Positions 6,858-14,407 of a stretch of DNA of 64,000 nucleotides are shown piece by piece. The notes below the pieces were generated by a model that did not search any database, was not told the origin of the DNA, and saw only the letters and a list, made by a program, of their open reading frames with translations. Position 1 is the stretch's first letter. Each line of letters opens with the position of its first letter. Source of the DNA: Streptomyces liliiviolaceus (GTDB taxonomy: Bacteria > Actinomycetota > Actinomycetes > Streptomycetales > Streptomycetaceae). The translations under genes were made by a program, and so were the position numbers. The stretch spans positions 4,154,001 through 4,218,000 of the forward strand of contig NZ_JAGPYQ010000001.1 of the NCBI RefSeq assembly GCF_018070025.1. Direction: 5' to 3'.

Positions 6858-8804
6858 GTGAAACAAGAAGTGCAGCTGCTGAAGATCGAGGCAAGAAATT
6901 TCAGGGCGTACGACAATCTGCATTTGCCTAATAATCCAGGTGGCTTGACGCTTGTAACTGGACCCAACAATACGGGCAAGAGCTCACTTCTAAACGTTCT
7001 AGACGTAGTCGCAATGGTGCCTTCAGAGACATATTTTGGACGCTACGGAACGCAGCCAGAAGTGCGTGTGCGCTTTTCCCTCAGTTTTCGCGAGAGGGTG
7101 GAAGCTTTCCACGGTGTAAACGTAGTTGCCGAGGAGGATGCCGAAAAGCTACTAGCCAAATCTGATCTTGAATGGGTGGAGTGGGCATTTGCAGGGCATG
7201 ACGGAAAGATGGTCCCGATAGAAATCAGGACGTATCTTCACGGACAAGAAAGGTCAATTGCAAAAGTCCTTCAGGATGGATCTCGCTTCAAGATTCTCGC
7301 GCCAAGTATGGTGCTGAGCCACTGGGATGGAACTCCGAATACCACTGCCGGGTTCGATCTAGAGACAGCGATTTTGGCTCTCAGTACACCGATAGTCTTG
7401 GATCCTCTTGCCAAGCTGCTTGAATTTTTCCTGGAATGGCGGAGAGGATATTTTCATTTTGAACCCCTGCGTCGCTCGCGAGCCCGCGAGGTCTCTCTTG
7501 CTTCTCACGAGCGACTGGAAAGTGACGGTCAAAACCTTGCCGAAGTCCTTCTGCACCTGCAACATAACGAGCCTGAAGCGTGGAGACATCTAGGCGAGCT
7601 ACTTGAGCGTATCGTTCCAAATGTGGGGCAACTCATGACGCCCACCTCGCAAGGTATGTTTCATGTTGCTTTCCGGGAAAAATGGGTGGGGGGTAACTTT
7701 TCGCACAACCTTAAGGACGTGGGAACGGGTGTTGAGCAGGTGCTACTAACGCTCGTGGCAGGGCTGACATCAGCAGCGCACACCCTAGTGCTGGAAGAGC
7801 CAGAGACGGGGCTACATCCAGCCGCGCAGCGTGCCTTGCTCAGTGTGATTCAAGATTGGGCACGCCAAGGACGCAATTTCTTCATCTCCACACACTCGAC
7901 AGTCTTCCTCGATTGGGCATCTTCGAACATCTTGGAAGTTCGTAAGGAAGGTGCGGCTTCTAAAGTGCAGTTGGTCTCGACTAACCGCGAAAAAGTACTC
8001 CATGCGCTGGGAGTTCGCCTAAGTGACGCTCTGTCCGCTGAAAGGCTGCTCGTCCTCGAAGGGAAATCAGACGAACTGATCATTGAGCAGTGGTTTCCTC
8101 ATCTAATTGGTGACCCAACCGTCGCCATTATCAGAGGTGAGGGAGGTGACAGTGCACGCCACGTCGATATCCTATCAAAATGGCTGGAGCAAGCGGACCC
8201 AGTCGGATTGCGCAAGGTTCTATATATTCGCGATCGAGACGAACTGCCTCATAGGCTCGTGGAAAAACTGAATGCGAAAGATTCAGCTTTCCTTCTGCCC
8301 TGTCGGGAAATTGAGAACCTGCTGGTTGATTTTGTTGCACTTTCAGCACACCTGGAGGATTGTGGCGCTCAAAGAAAGCTGTCGCCTAGTGAGATCGAAA
8401 CGTACGCTCGCACGGTTGCCGATAGTTTGCAACAGGTTGTAGTAATGAAAAGAACATCATGGGACCTTGAGCCTCTCAGGTTCGTTGACAATAGCTCGCG
8501 AAATAAAATGGCTAAGGCGAATTTCTCCAGGGAGGAAATGATTGCGCGGACCGTCTCGCAAATTCCCGATAAAATGGAATTCGCCGATTTTGTGCGAACT
8601 CGATGGAATGAAAATGAGGGGCAGATTCGGGAGCTTTGGGAGAGGGATTGGCGCATCCTCGCTCCTGGGTATGAGCTGCTAAATTCGATCTATAGAAGGT
8701 ATCTGGATAGGTCGTACGACAAAATTGCAGACGGCCCTAAGCTTGCCGCCAAAGTCACCCCTATCCCCGAACTGGTGCGAATTGTAGAATCCTTTGTGCG
8801 GTAA
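6858..8804 (+). CDS. AAA/ABC-type ATPase fused to TOPRIM/DUF4435-like nuclease (OLD/PARIS-like; candidate anti-phage defence)
   Basis: 648 residues if the GTG at 6858 is used (GGAA 5-6 bases before it; a further in-frame GTG lies at 6870). The conserved region begins LLKIEARNFRAYDNL. Walker A is GPNNTGKSS (Lys about 41), Walker B/D-loop is LVLEEPETGLHPAAQ (about 310) and the switch His is in FISTHST. The C-terminal half has TOPRIM-type acids LEGKSDE (about 398) and IRDRDE (about 456), then CREIENLLVD, which resembles the IEN motif of DUF4435 in AriB. ATPase plus TOPRIM recalls OLD nucleases and fused PARIS systems. Codons are AT-rich (AAA, GAA, AAT, TTT common), unlike its neighbours, so acquisition is recent. 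It sits at the cargo end of the element behind its own promoter. The defence role is inferred. Confidence 0.8.
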   Translation: MKQEVQLLKIEARNFRAYDNLHLPNNPGGLTLVTGPNNTGKSSLLNVLDVVAMVPSETYFGRYGTQPEVRVRFSLSFRERVEAFHGVNVVAEEDAEKLLAKSDLEWVEWAFAGHDGKMVPIEIRTYLHGQERSIAKVLQDGSRFKILAPSMVLSHWDGTPNTTAGFDLETAILALSTPIVLDPLAKLLEFFLEWRRGYFHFEPLRRSRAREVSLASHERLESDGQNLAEVLLHLQHNEPEAWRHLGELLERIVPNVGQLMTPTSQGMFHVAFREKWVGGNFSHNLKDVGTGVEQVLLTLVAGLTSAAHTLVLEEPETGLHPAAQRALLSVIQDWARQGRNFFISTHSTVFLDWASSNILEVRKEGAASKVQLVSTNREKVLHALGVRLSDALSAERLLVLEGKSDELIIEQWFPHLIGDPTVAIIRGEGGDSARHVDILSKWLEQADPVGLRKVLYIRDRDELPHRLVEKLNAKDSAFLLPCREIENLLVDFVALSAHLEDCGAQRKLSPSEIETYARTVADSLQQVVVMKRTSWDLEPLRFVDNSSRNKMAKANFSREEMIARTVSQIPDKMEFADFVRTRWNENEGQIRELWERDWRILAPGYELLNSIYRRYLDRSYDKIADGPKLAAKVTPIPELVRIVESFVR

Positions 8805-8938
8805 GTTCTTAGCTGAGAGAGCTGGCAGCCGCGTACTAAAGCGGGGCAGCGAGTGCTCTTGCCTGGAAGTCGGCCTGCCCCGGTGCCGCACTTCGTGGGA
8901 TCCTTGGCGGCGAACGATGGACGAAGCGAGGGGGCGAA

Positions 8939-9376
8939 GTGTCAGACGCCAGTCCGCGAGGGACCTATTTGGTCATTGCGGAGGTGCTGCGAGAGCAGAT
9001 CGTAGAGGGAGAGTCGTTGCCTTCGGAGGCAGCCCTCATGCGCTCTCACGGTGTCTCGCGGAACACTATCCGTCGCGCGCTCAAGACGCTCGAAGCGGAG
9101 GGCGTTGTCGAGGCTGCACCCGGCATCGGATGGCGTCCCGCTGGGAGCGGTGACCGCCGGTCGCTTGCCGATCGCATGAACGACGTGATCACGGAAGACT
9201 CTCTGAAAGTAGGCGATACCTACCCGTCAGAGGCGAAGCTGTGCGAGCGGTTCGACGCATCCCGAACCGCTGTGCGTCGCATCCTTGCGCAGATGGAAGG
9301 GACCGGCCTGCTCGCTACTGTTCACGGGAAGGGGCGCACGGTGCGCGCCCTCCCGACTCCCGCCTCGCGGCCGTAG
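8939..9376 (+). CDS. Double winged-helix GntR-type regulator
   Basis: 145 residues starting at GTG 8939 with an AGGGGG ribosome binding site. Two GntR-type winged helices are arranged in tandem: about 9-70 (SLPSEAALMRSHGVSRNTIRRALKTLEAEGVV) and about 78-140 (TYPSEAKLCERFDASRTAVRRILAQMEGTGLL). There is no effector domain. GntR regulators such as KorSA control pSAM2-type elements but usually carry a UTRA domain, so this architecture is unusual. The HD gene follows 11 bases downstream, probably in the same transcript. Confidence 0.85.
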   Translation: MSDASPRGTYLVIAEVLREQIVEGESLPSEAALMRSHGVSRNTIRRALKTLEAEGVVEAAPGIGWRPAGSGDRRSLADRMNDVITEDSLKVGDTYPSEAKLCERFDASRTAVRRILAQMEGTGLLATVHGKGRTVRALPTPASRP

Positions 9377-9387
9377 TCTTGGCAGTC

Positions 9388-9948
9388 ATGGGACTGACTG
9401 AGTGGGCTTACTCGCTCTCCGAAGCGATGCTGTCCGAACCGTTGCCGCGCCGGTGGGCGCACTCTCTCGGGGTCGCCAAGCGTGCTCGCTCGTTGAGCCC
9501 GATCCTGGGAGCCGATGCGGAGCTGCTGGAAGCCGCGGCCGTGCTGCATGACGTCGGGTACTCGCCGGCCATCGCCACCACGGGCTTTCACCCACTGGAT
9601 GGCGCGCGATTTCTCCGGGATCAGGAGGGAGCGGACGAGCGTGTCGTTCGTCTCGTGGCTCACCACTCTTGCGCGCTGCTGGAAGCCGAGGAACGCGGAT
9701 TGAGGCGTGACCTAGAGGGGGAGTTCGAGCTAGAGCGGCCGGACCTGGTCGACGCCCTGGTGTACTGCGACATGACGACAACGCCCGATGGGACACCGAC
9801 CACGCCGGCCGCGCGGCTGGACGAGATCGTGAAGCGGTACGGTCCCGACACGATCGTCGGGCGGTTCATTCAGCGCGCGTCTCCCGAGATCTATGCAGCG
9901 TCGGAGCGTGTTGAGAGCCGGTTGGTGCTGGTCTCTGCCGACGGTTAG
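9388..9948 (+). CDS. HD-domain phosphohydrolase
   Basis: 186 residues from ATG 9388. HD-superfamily metal ligands are visible: RRWAHSLGVA (His), AAVLHDVGY (His-Asp), FHPLDG and LVAHHS, then a late Asp in ALVYCDMTT. Such proteins hydrolyse nucleotides or related phosphate esters; the substrate is unknown. Small HD hydrolases are common accessory genes in Streptomyces AICEs. It is co-directional with the GntR gene and its stop overlaps the end of the convergent Nudix gene by 4 bases. Confidence 0.85.
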   Translation: MGLTEWAYSLSEAMLSEPLPRRWAHSLGVAKRARSLSPILGADAELLEAAAVLHDVGYSPAIATTGFHPLDGARFLRDQEGADERVVRLVAHHSCALLEAEERGLRRDLEGEFELERPDLVDALVYCDMTTTPDGTPTTPAARLDEIVKRYGPDTIVGRFIQRASPEIYAASERVESRLVLVSADG

Positions 9949-10418
9949 CCAATGTAGGGTTCCCGTCGCGATGCATCCAAGCCGTGCCGAATGCGCAGCA
10001 TCATCGACGGGTGGATATCGAGTCGGTCTAGGTCCGCTGGGTTTACCCAGCGGACCTCTTTTGATTCACTACTTGTGCGCAGAGAACCGCCCGTGGGGTG
10101 AGCCCGGAAGCAGATGGAGAACTGTTGCCGGACTTCCCCGTCGTCGTACGCCAGCACGTGAGAAGGGTCAGTGTAAAGCCCGACGATGTTGTCGACCACA
10201 ACCTGAATTCCTGTCTCTTCCGAGACTTCCCGGACGACTGTTTCGCCGATGCTTTCACCAATGTCGTGACCGCCGCCAGGAAGGGCCCATAGGTCGTTGT
10301 CGGTCTTATGGATGAGAAGAAGCTGCCCTGAGTCGTCCTGGACAACTGCGGTGACTGAAGGCACCACTGAGTTGGCTTGCGGAGCGTTCGGGTCGCGGAA
10401 GTAGTCGATGCGGCTCAT
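9945..10418 (-). CDS. Nudix hydrolase, Pif-like
   Basis: 157 residues from ATG 10418 (MSRIDYFRDPN). The complete Nudix box is GGGHDIGESIGETVVREVSEETGI (G-x5-E-x7-REVSEETG). The ATG overlaps the stop of the upstream XRE gene (ATGA), so the two are coupled. In pSAM2 the Nudix protein Pif blocks redundant transfer between cells that already hold the element; the same role is likely here by position and family but is not shown by sequence. Confidence 0.88.
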   Translation of the reverse strand: MSRIDYFRDPNAPQANSVVPSVTAVVQDDSGQLLLIHKTDNDLWALPGGGHDIGESIGETVVREVSEETGIQVVVDNIVGLYTDPSHVLAYDDGEVRQQFSICFRAHPTGGSLRTSSESKEVRWVNPADLDRLDIHPSMMLRIRHGLDASRREPYIG

Positions 10419-11185
10419 GAGTGCGTGCCTTCCCAATCGGCCGGCGTGGAGATAGGCCGGGCGGACTCCCAGACCCTCTCAACACTCTCAGCGTAGGAGT
10501 CGAAGAGTTCTCCGCCGGGGACGCGTCGCAGGTGCAGTACAGGGGCCATGTAGGCGCCGACGCCGTAGAGGTGACCATTCGCCAGCATCTCGTCATCGGC
10601 TCGATAGATCGAGTTGTATAGGGTGGTGCTATGTAGGCGAAATTCCACCCCCGGGAGACGGAAGAGCGGGCCGTAGTTGATTAGGGCGTTCCGGATCTTC
10701 CCTCCCATTGTCGCGCCGATTCCCTCGTCTTCCCCGCGCACTGCTACAGCGGACGACGTCGGCTCTCCCAGCATGAAGCGGATCGGGACTCCATCGGCGG
10801 ACTTTTCTTTCACGATGCGATGGAATGTCGCGTCTTCTGTGAGCCAAAATCCGGAGTACACCAGCACGTCGAATTGTCGCGTCGATTTGGAGTAGAGGTT
10901 CGTCCACAGCGTCTGCATCACGACGGACCGGTGTGGATAGAGCCTGACTAACTCCGCATTACCAGAAGCCGTGACCTCGGCCGAGGTGCGTTCGTCAGGC
11001 CATAGGTACGACACTTCGCACTTTAGTAGTGAGGCGGTCGCGTACTGGAAGCGCCGGTACGGCTTGCGCTCGGGGTCGTTGATCCATCGCTCAACCGTCT
11101 TGGGCGCGACCCCGAGCCGCTCGGCAACCTCATCAAGGGTCAGGCCCAAGTCCACTATGGCGCCGCGCAGTCGCTCGTTCGCCAT
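10415..11185 (-). CDS. XRE-type regulator with C-terminal DUF5919-like domain
   Basis: 256 residues. An N-terminal helix-turn-helix (about 5-60: LTLDEVAERLGVAPKTVERWI) is followed by a domain of about 150 residues containing VVMQTLWTNLYSKSTRQFDVLVYSG, FRLHSTTLYNSIYRADDEMLANGHLYG and a C-terminal VERVWESARP. The pattern recalls the phospholipase-D-like DUF5919 regulators common in Streptomyces mobile elements; no catalytic activity can be claimed. It is the first gene of a leftward operon with the Nudix gene and probably represses one side of the 11186-11822 control region. Confidence 0.8.
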   Translation of the reverse strand: MANERLRGAIVDLGLTLDEVAERLGVAPKTVERWINDPERKPYRRFQYATASLLKCEVSYLWPDERTSAEVTASGNAELVRLYPHRSVVMQTLWTNLYSKSTRQFDVLVYSGFWLTEDATFHRIVKEKSADGVPIRFMLGEPTSSAVAVRGEDEGIGATMGGKIRNALINYGPLFRLPGVEFRLHSTTLYNSIYRADDEMLANGHLYGVGAYMAPVLHLRRVPGGELFDSYAESVERVWESARPISTPADWEGTHS

Positions 11186-11214
11186 GCCAACCTCCGTCTA
11201 GCCGGGACGACTTG

Positions 11215-11253
11215 GTACGACTTCACGCTATCCAAGAACGACTCAGGTCGTAC
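11215..11253. promoter_or_regulatory. Inverted repeat upstream of the XRE gene, operator candidate
   Basis: GTACGAC at 11215-11221 and GTCGTAC at 11247-11253 form 7-bp arms around 25 bases. A further ACGACT / GAAGTCG pair lies between and beside them. The position 30-68 bases before the XRE start suggests autoregulation or control of the rightward transcript. Confidence 0.4.
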
Positions 11254-11754
11254 AGGTGCGAAGTCGATCGTCGTCGCTGTCGGAGTCAGGCTCTAGGTAC
11301 ATCACGGCGAGGGGCTCGCCGAACTTCAGAAAGTCGAAGGGCTTGACGGAGCGAACCCCTCTCTGCATGATGAGGAACACGTACTACATGTACCTCTCGG
11401 GGCGGGGACGCTGCAATCCCGCTAAAGGCCAGGTGGAACAGGGTTTCGGCCCGTACTGGCGAGGTGGCCCGGCGACCGCGAGCAACGGCCGGAGTGTGGG
11501 GACTGGGTCCCCCTTGCAGTGCTGGTTCTTGTTCCTTCGATCTTCGGGAGTGCTGTGCGTCAACGAATGTTTTGGGCGTCGCCGTGATGGACCGACCGGC
11601 GGCGCCTGCAGAGCAACTTTCCGGTCCGTCTTCTGGTTTCGCGGCGCCTTGAGCCGCGGCTGGCTGCCTCTCTCGCCCGTCCGTCCCGCGCACTGCGTGA
11701 GGACGTACGGACGGGAGTGCGGGGAGCCGGAACTCCCTGGTTCCACAACGGCGC

Positions 11755-11789
11755 GCGGCCCCGGTGCTCGAACACCGGGGCCGCTTTTT
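11755..11789 (+). terminator. Strong Rho-independent terminator in the transfer-operon leader
   Basis: Perfect 12-bp stem GCGGCCCCGGTG / CACCGGGGCCGC with a 6-base loop, directly followed by TTTTT. It ends 33 bases before the ATG of the first transfer-operon gene, so it either ends an upstream transcript or works as an attenuator. Confidence 0.8.
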
Positions 11790-11822
11790 CGGGCCGTTCC
11801 GTCTGCTGAGGAGAGACGACCC

Positions 11823-12125
11823 ATGAAGTGCATCGTTGCTGGTCATGAAGCCGTTACCGCGACGGAGTTCGCGGAGCTGGCGTTCGGTATCGACCCGGAG
11901 CTGTTCACCGACCCGGCCATGGAGTCCGAGGGTGATCGGGTGGTGCGGTTGGACGTGGCGCGGGAGGTTCTCGCGGAGCTGCGGGAGTCGGACCCGCCGG
12001 CCGCGGCGTACGCGGAGACGCTGCTGCGTACGAGCCCGCTGAGGGACGCGCGGGCTGTGGCCCGTCGGCCGCGGACGCGCCGGACGGCGCGTGGCTCCGT
12101 GGTGCGTACGGCGGTGGCGGCATGA
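11823..12125 (+). CDS. Conserved AICE-type small protein, unknown function
   Basis: 100 residues from ATG 11823 with GAGGAGAG upstream. The acidic N-terminal part (MKCIVAGHEAVTATEFAELAFGIDPELF, LDVAREVLAELRESDPPAA) ends in a very basic tail (ARRPRTRRTARGS). I see no known domain. The stop overlaps the next start (ATGA), beginning a run of four coupled genes in the transfer operon. Codon bias supports a real gene. Confidence 0.75.
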   Translation: MKCIVAGHEAVTATEFAELAFGIDPELFTDPAMESEGDRVVRLDVAREVLAELRESDPPAAAYAETLLRTSPLRDARAVARRPRTRRTARGSVVRTAVAA

Positions 12126-12289
12126 GTGAGCGCGAGATTCTCGACAGCTTCCCCGCCGGTCACCCGCGAGGGAGTTGGCCGGCTGAGGAGCGGGCCGCGG
12201 CACTGCGGGAGCAGGGCGAGAGCGCCACGGTCGTCATGGACCTGGACACGGACAGCTTCCTGATCGTCTCCGAGGGGGCTGCCGTATGA
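12122..12289 (+). CDS. Small 55-residue protein, unknown function
   Basis: ATG 12122 overlaps the previous stop and its own TGA (12287-12289) overlaps the next ATG at 12286. The product begins MSEREILDSFPAGHP and ends DTDSFLIVSEGAAV; it is acidic and soluble. Both overlaps and the GC-rich third positions show it is a real gene although it is very short. Function unknown. Confidence 0.75.
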   Translation: MSEREILDSFPAGHPRGSWPAEERAAALREQGESATVVMDLDTDSFLIVSEGAAV

Positions 12290-12615
12290 GCGGGACCCTG
12301 ACGCTGGACGAGGTGGCCGTTCCCCTGCGGGCGCTGCGTCTGCTGTCCGTGGACTTCGGGCACCTGCCGGCTCCGTCCGTGCACGTGTCGACGATCTACC
12401 CGGAACGGCTGGAGTTGTCGTTCTACAACGACCTTTGCGGCTTCGAGATGTGGCGGGAAGCTCTAGGGGTCGCTGCGGACGCGGTTACCTACCGGGAGCA
12501 GACCGACGGACGGACCGGAGTCCTGAGCGCGAGCGTCGACCACGCGGGTGCCACGGTGCTCCTGATTGCTTACGCCGACGTCGTCACCCCTGCGTTGGTC
12601 GGGGGTGCGGCGTGA
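12286..12615 (+). CDS. Conserved AICE-type protein, unknown function
   Basis: 109 residues, coupled on both sides (ATGA at 12286, GTGA at 12612). Contains LDEVAVPLRALRLLSVDFGHLPAPSVHVS and a C-terminal SVDHAGATVLLIAYADVV. It looks like a small mixed alpha/beta protein with no transmembrane segment or catalytic motif. Similar-sized proteins precede the Spd genes in Streptomyces mobile elements. Confidence 0.7.
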   Translation: MSGTLTLDEVAVPLRALRLLSVDFGHLPAPSVHVSTIYPERLELSFYNDLCGFEMWREALGVAADAVTYREQTDGRTGVLSASVDHAGATVLLIAYADVVTPALVGGAA

Positions 12616-13490
12616 GCGCCGCGGCTCGCGTCGACGCGTCGTTGACGCCCGTCGAAACTGCGTCGACGCCCGCCGCGGTGGACCATGCGATCACCGCTCT
12701 CGCCGCGGTGCTCACGGTGCTGTTGACGGCGGTGGCGTTCTGGCTCTCCTACGAGCACTTGCAGGAAGTCGCCGCCCGTCACGGCATGCAAGAGGCGGTC
12801 GCCCGGTCGTGGGCGTGGCCGGCCACGGTGGATCTGTTCATCGTGATCGGTGAGCTGTTGATCCTGCGGGCTTCGCTGGCGCACCGGGTCGACTGGTGGG
12901 CGATCGGCCTGGTCACCGCAGGTGACGGCGCTTCCATCGCGCTGAACGTGGCGGGAGTCGGTGAGGGTGCCGGGGTCCTGAACTATGTGGTGGCCGCGGT
13001 TCCTCCGGTGGCCGCGCTGCTGGCGTTCGGTGCGCTGATGCGGCAGGTGCATGCCTACCTTGCCCGCCGTGCGTCGACGGGCGTCAACGTCCCGCCGCCG
13101 GGCGTCGAAGCACCCTCGACGCCCGTCATGGTGAGCGTCGACCGCCCGACTGCCCCGCCGGCTGCCCCCGCGGTTCCGGTGCCTGCGGCCGTGGCTGCGC
13201 CGATGGCTGTGGAGGCTGCGTCGACGCCCGTCACCACGGATCCGGTCCCCGTCGACACCGCGTCGGCGCCCGTCGACCTGTGCGCCCCGGTGATCTACCC
13301 GAACCGGGTCGATCAGTTGGTGCGCGCCCTGTACGGCACCGACTTCACGCAGCCGAGCACGGCCCGCATGACACAGGCCATGGCCGCGGCGGGTCTCGGG
13401 ACGTCGGAGTCGACGGCCCGCACCGCCCGCGGACGGGTCAAGACCCGCGAGCCGCACCTCGCAGACCTCCCGACCGCGCTCACCGGCTGA
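12612..13490 (+). CDS. DUF2637 membrane protein (Spd-type plasmid-spreading protein)
   Basis: 292 residues from GTG 12612, which overlaps the previous stop. Four transmembrane helices lie at about 27-45 (ALAAVLTVLLTAVAFWLSY), 74-90 (TVDLFIVIGELLILRAS), 98-118 and 126-146. A Pro/Thr/Val linker with repeated STPV follows, then a helical C-terminal domain (YPNRVDQLVRALYG...MTQAMAAAGLGTSESTARTARGRV) that looks like a DNA-binding HTH. DUF2637 proteins belong to Streptomyces transfer clusters and are thought to help intramycelial spread. Confidence 0.85.
   Translation: MSAAARVDASLTPVETASTPAAVDHAITALAAVLTVLLTAVAFWLSYEHLQEVAARHGMQEAVARSWAWPATVDLFIVIGELLILRASLAHRVDWWAIGLVTAGDGASIALNVAGVGEGAGVLNYVVAAVPPVAALLAFGALMRQVHAYLARRASTGVNVPPPGVEAPSTPVMVSVDRPTAPPAAPAVPVPAAVAAPMAVEAASTPVTTDPVPVDTASAPVDLCAPVIYPNRVDQLVRALYGTDFTQPSTARMTQAMAAAGLGTSESTARTARGRVKTREPHLADLPTALTG
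12642..13275 (+). repeat. Dispersed TCGACGCCCGTC repeats inside the DUF2637 gene
   Basis: Exact TCGACGCCCGTC occurs at 13116-13127 and 13221-13232, with near copies at 12642, 12663 and 13266 and inverted near copies around 13077 and 13098. Direct copies encode STPV-like residues. They may be only a protein repeat, or a protein-binding DNA element. Confidence 0.5.
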
Positions 13491-13507
13491 ACGGGAGGAC
13501 GGCTCCC

Positions 13508-13891
13508 ATGTCGTACTCCTACGCGAAGTGCTTCGACCCGTCCGGCGCCCGCCACGGGATCCCCACCTTCCCGTGGCGCTGCGCCCCGGACGGCTACGCC
13601 ACCCGCCGGCAGCTCCGTGCCCGCGGTCTGCGCCCTGGTGGGCAGCCGGTCGCGGGGCAGGTGCTGCGTCCGCGCTACCGGCGCGGCCCGCTGGTCGCCT
13701 ACCTCTACCGACTCGACTGCGCCAAGCCCGTCCGCCCGATGACGCCGGCGAAACGGGCCGCGCTCGCCAAGGCCAACACCGCGCGCCGCACCTGCCCGCA
13801 GTGCCGGCGGGATGCCGGCTACGTCATCCCCACCTCGCTCGGGGTGTGCGTGCCCTGCGCCTACCCCGAGGACGAACAGCGCGCCGCCTGA
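13508..13891 (+). CDS. RRQRL-motif zinc-binding protein
   Basis: 127 residues from ATG 13508 (GGGAGGA ribosome binding site). The name-giving segment reads RRQLRARGLRPGGQPV; a zinc knuckle CPQC...CVPC is at the C-terminus (about 94-118). This family is found almost only in Streptomyces AICEs and plasmids next to Spd and Tra genes. Its role is unknown; nucleic-acid binding is plausible. Confidence 0.85.
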   Translation: MSYSYAKCFDPSGARHGIPTFPWRCAPDGYATRRQLRARGLRPGGQPVAGQVLRPRYRRGPLVAYLYRLDCAKPVRPMTPAKRAALAKANTARRTCPQCRRDAGYVIPTSLGVCVPCAYPEDEQRAA

Positions 13892-13924
13892 ACATCCCAT
13901 CGTCCCGTCTGGAAGGGGCCTTTC

Positions 13925-14389
13925 ATGGCCAGCCCGAAGACCGTCCGTATCCCGCGCCAACGTGGCCGCGGACGGCAGCCGTACATCGTCGTCGTGCCGG
14001 AACACCGGCACTCCCTGACCGGGCGCGCGGCCTCTGCGCTCGCGCTGCTCGTGTGGGACCACCGCCGTGCGCTCGCCCCCACCGGGCTGGCGTTACTGGC
14101 GTTCGTGCTCACCGCCGTACTCCACACGCTCGCGTGGTGGGCGGCTCTCGTGCTCGCCCCGGCCGCGCTCGCGCCCCTCGTCTGGTTCGCCCTCGTCCAG
14201 CGCCGCCACCCCGCCGACGGATCCGCGCTCGCGTGGCGGATCACGCTCGCGGCCGTCTCCGCTCTCGCCGGGGGGTGGGTGGCGCTCGCGGTCGCGGTCG
14301 GTCCGCTCGCCGGTCCGCTGGAGGTCTGGTGGCTGCTGCTCCTGCTCGGCACACAGACCGCATGGCTCATCGTTCGCCGCACCCACTGA
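13925..14389 (+). CDS. Integral membrane protein of the transfer operon (Spd-like)
   Basis: 154 residues. A basic cytoplasmic N-terminus is followed by four hydrophobic helices: ALAPTGLALLAFVLTAVLHTL, WWAALVLAPAALAPLVWFAL, ITLAAVSALAGGWVALAVAV and VWWLLLLLGTQTAWLIV. No known domain is recognised. It lies between the RRQRL gene and traA-like gene, so a role in spreading or the transfer pore is inferred from context. Confidence 0.75.
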   Translation: MASPKTVRIPRQRGRGRQPYIVVVPEHRHSLTGRAASALALLVWDHRRALAPTGLALLAFVLTAVLHTLAWWAALVLAPAALAPLVWFALVQRRHPADGSALAWRITLAAVSALAGGWVALAVAVGPLAGPLEVWWLLLLLGTQTAWLIVRRTH

Positions 14390-14407
14390 CCTGACCAGGA
14401 GGAACCT

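Larger units (their letters stand above)
11186..11822. other. 637-bp gene-free control region before the transfer operon
   Basis: No frame here shows Streptomyces codon bias, although one rightward frame stays open into the next gene. The region contains the XRE-side inverted repeat (11215-11253), a long stretch of mixed composition, and a strong intrinsic terminator at 11755-11789 just before the first transfer gene. It most likely holds divergent promoters and an untranslated leader or small RNA. Confidence 0.5.

Noticed and set aside
11256-11822. N-terminal extension of the 11823 gene through the control region
   Set aside because: The open frame lacks Streptomyces codon bias and crosses a strong terminator hairpin; ATG 11823 has a GAGGAGAG site.
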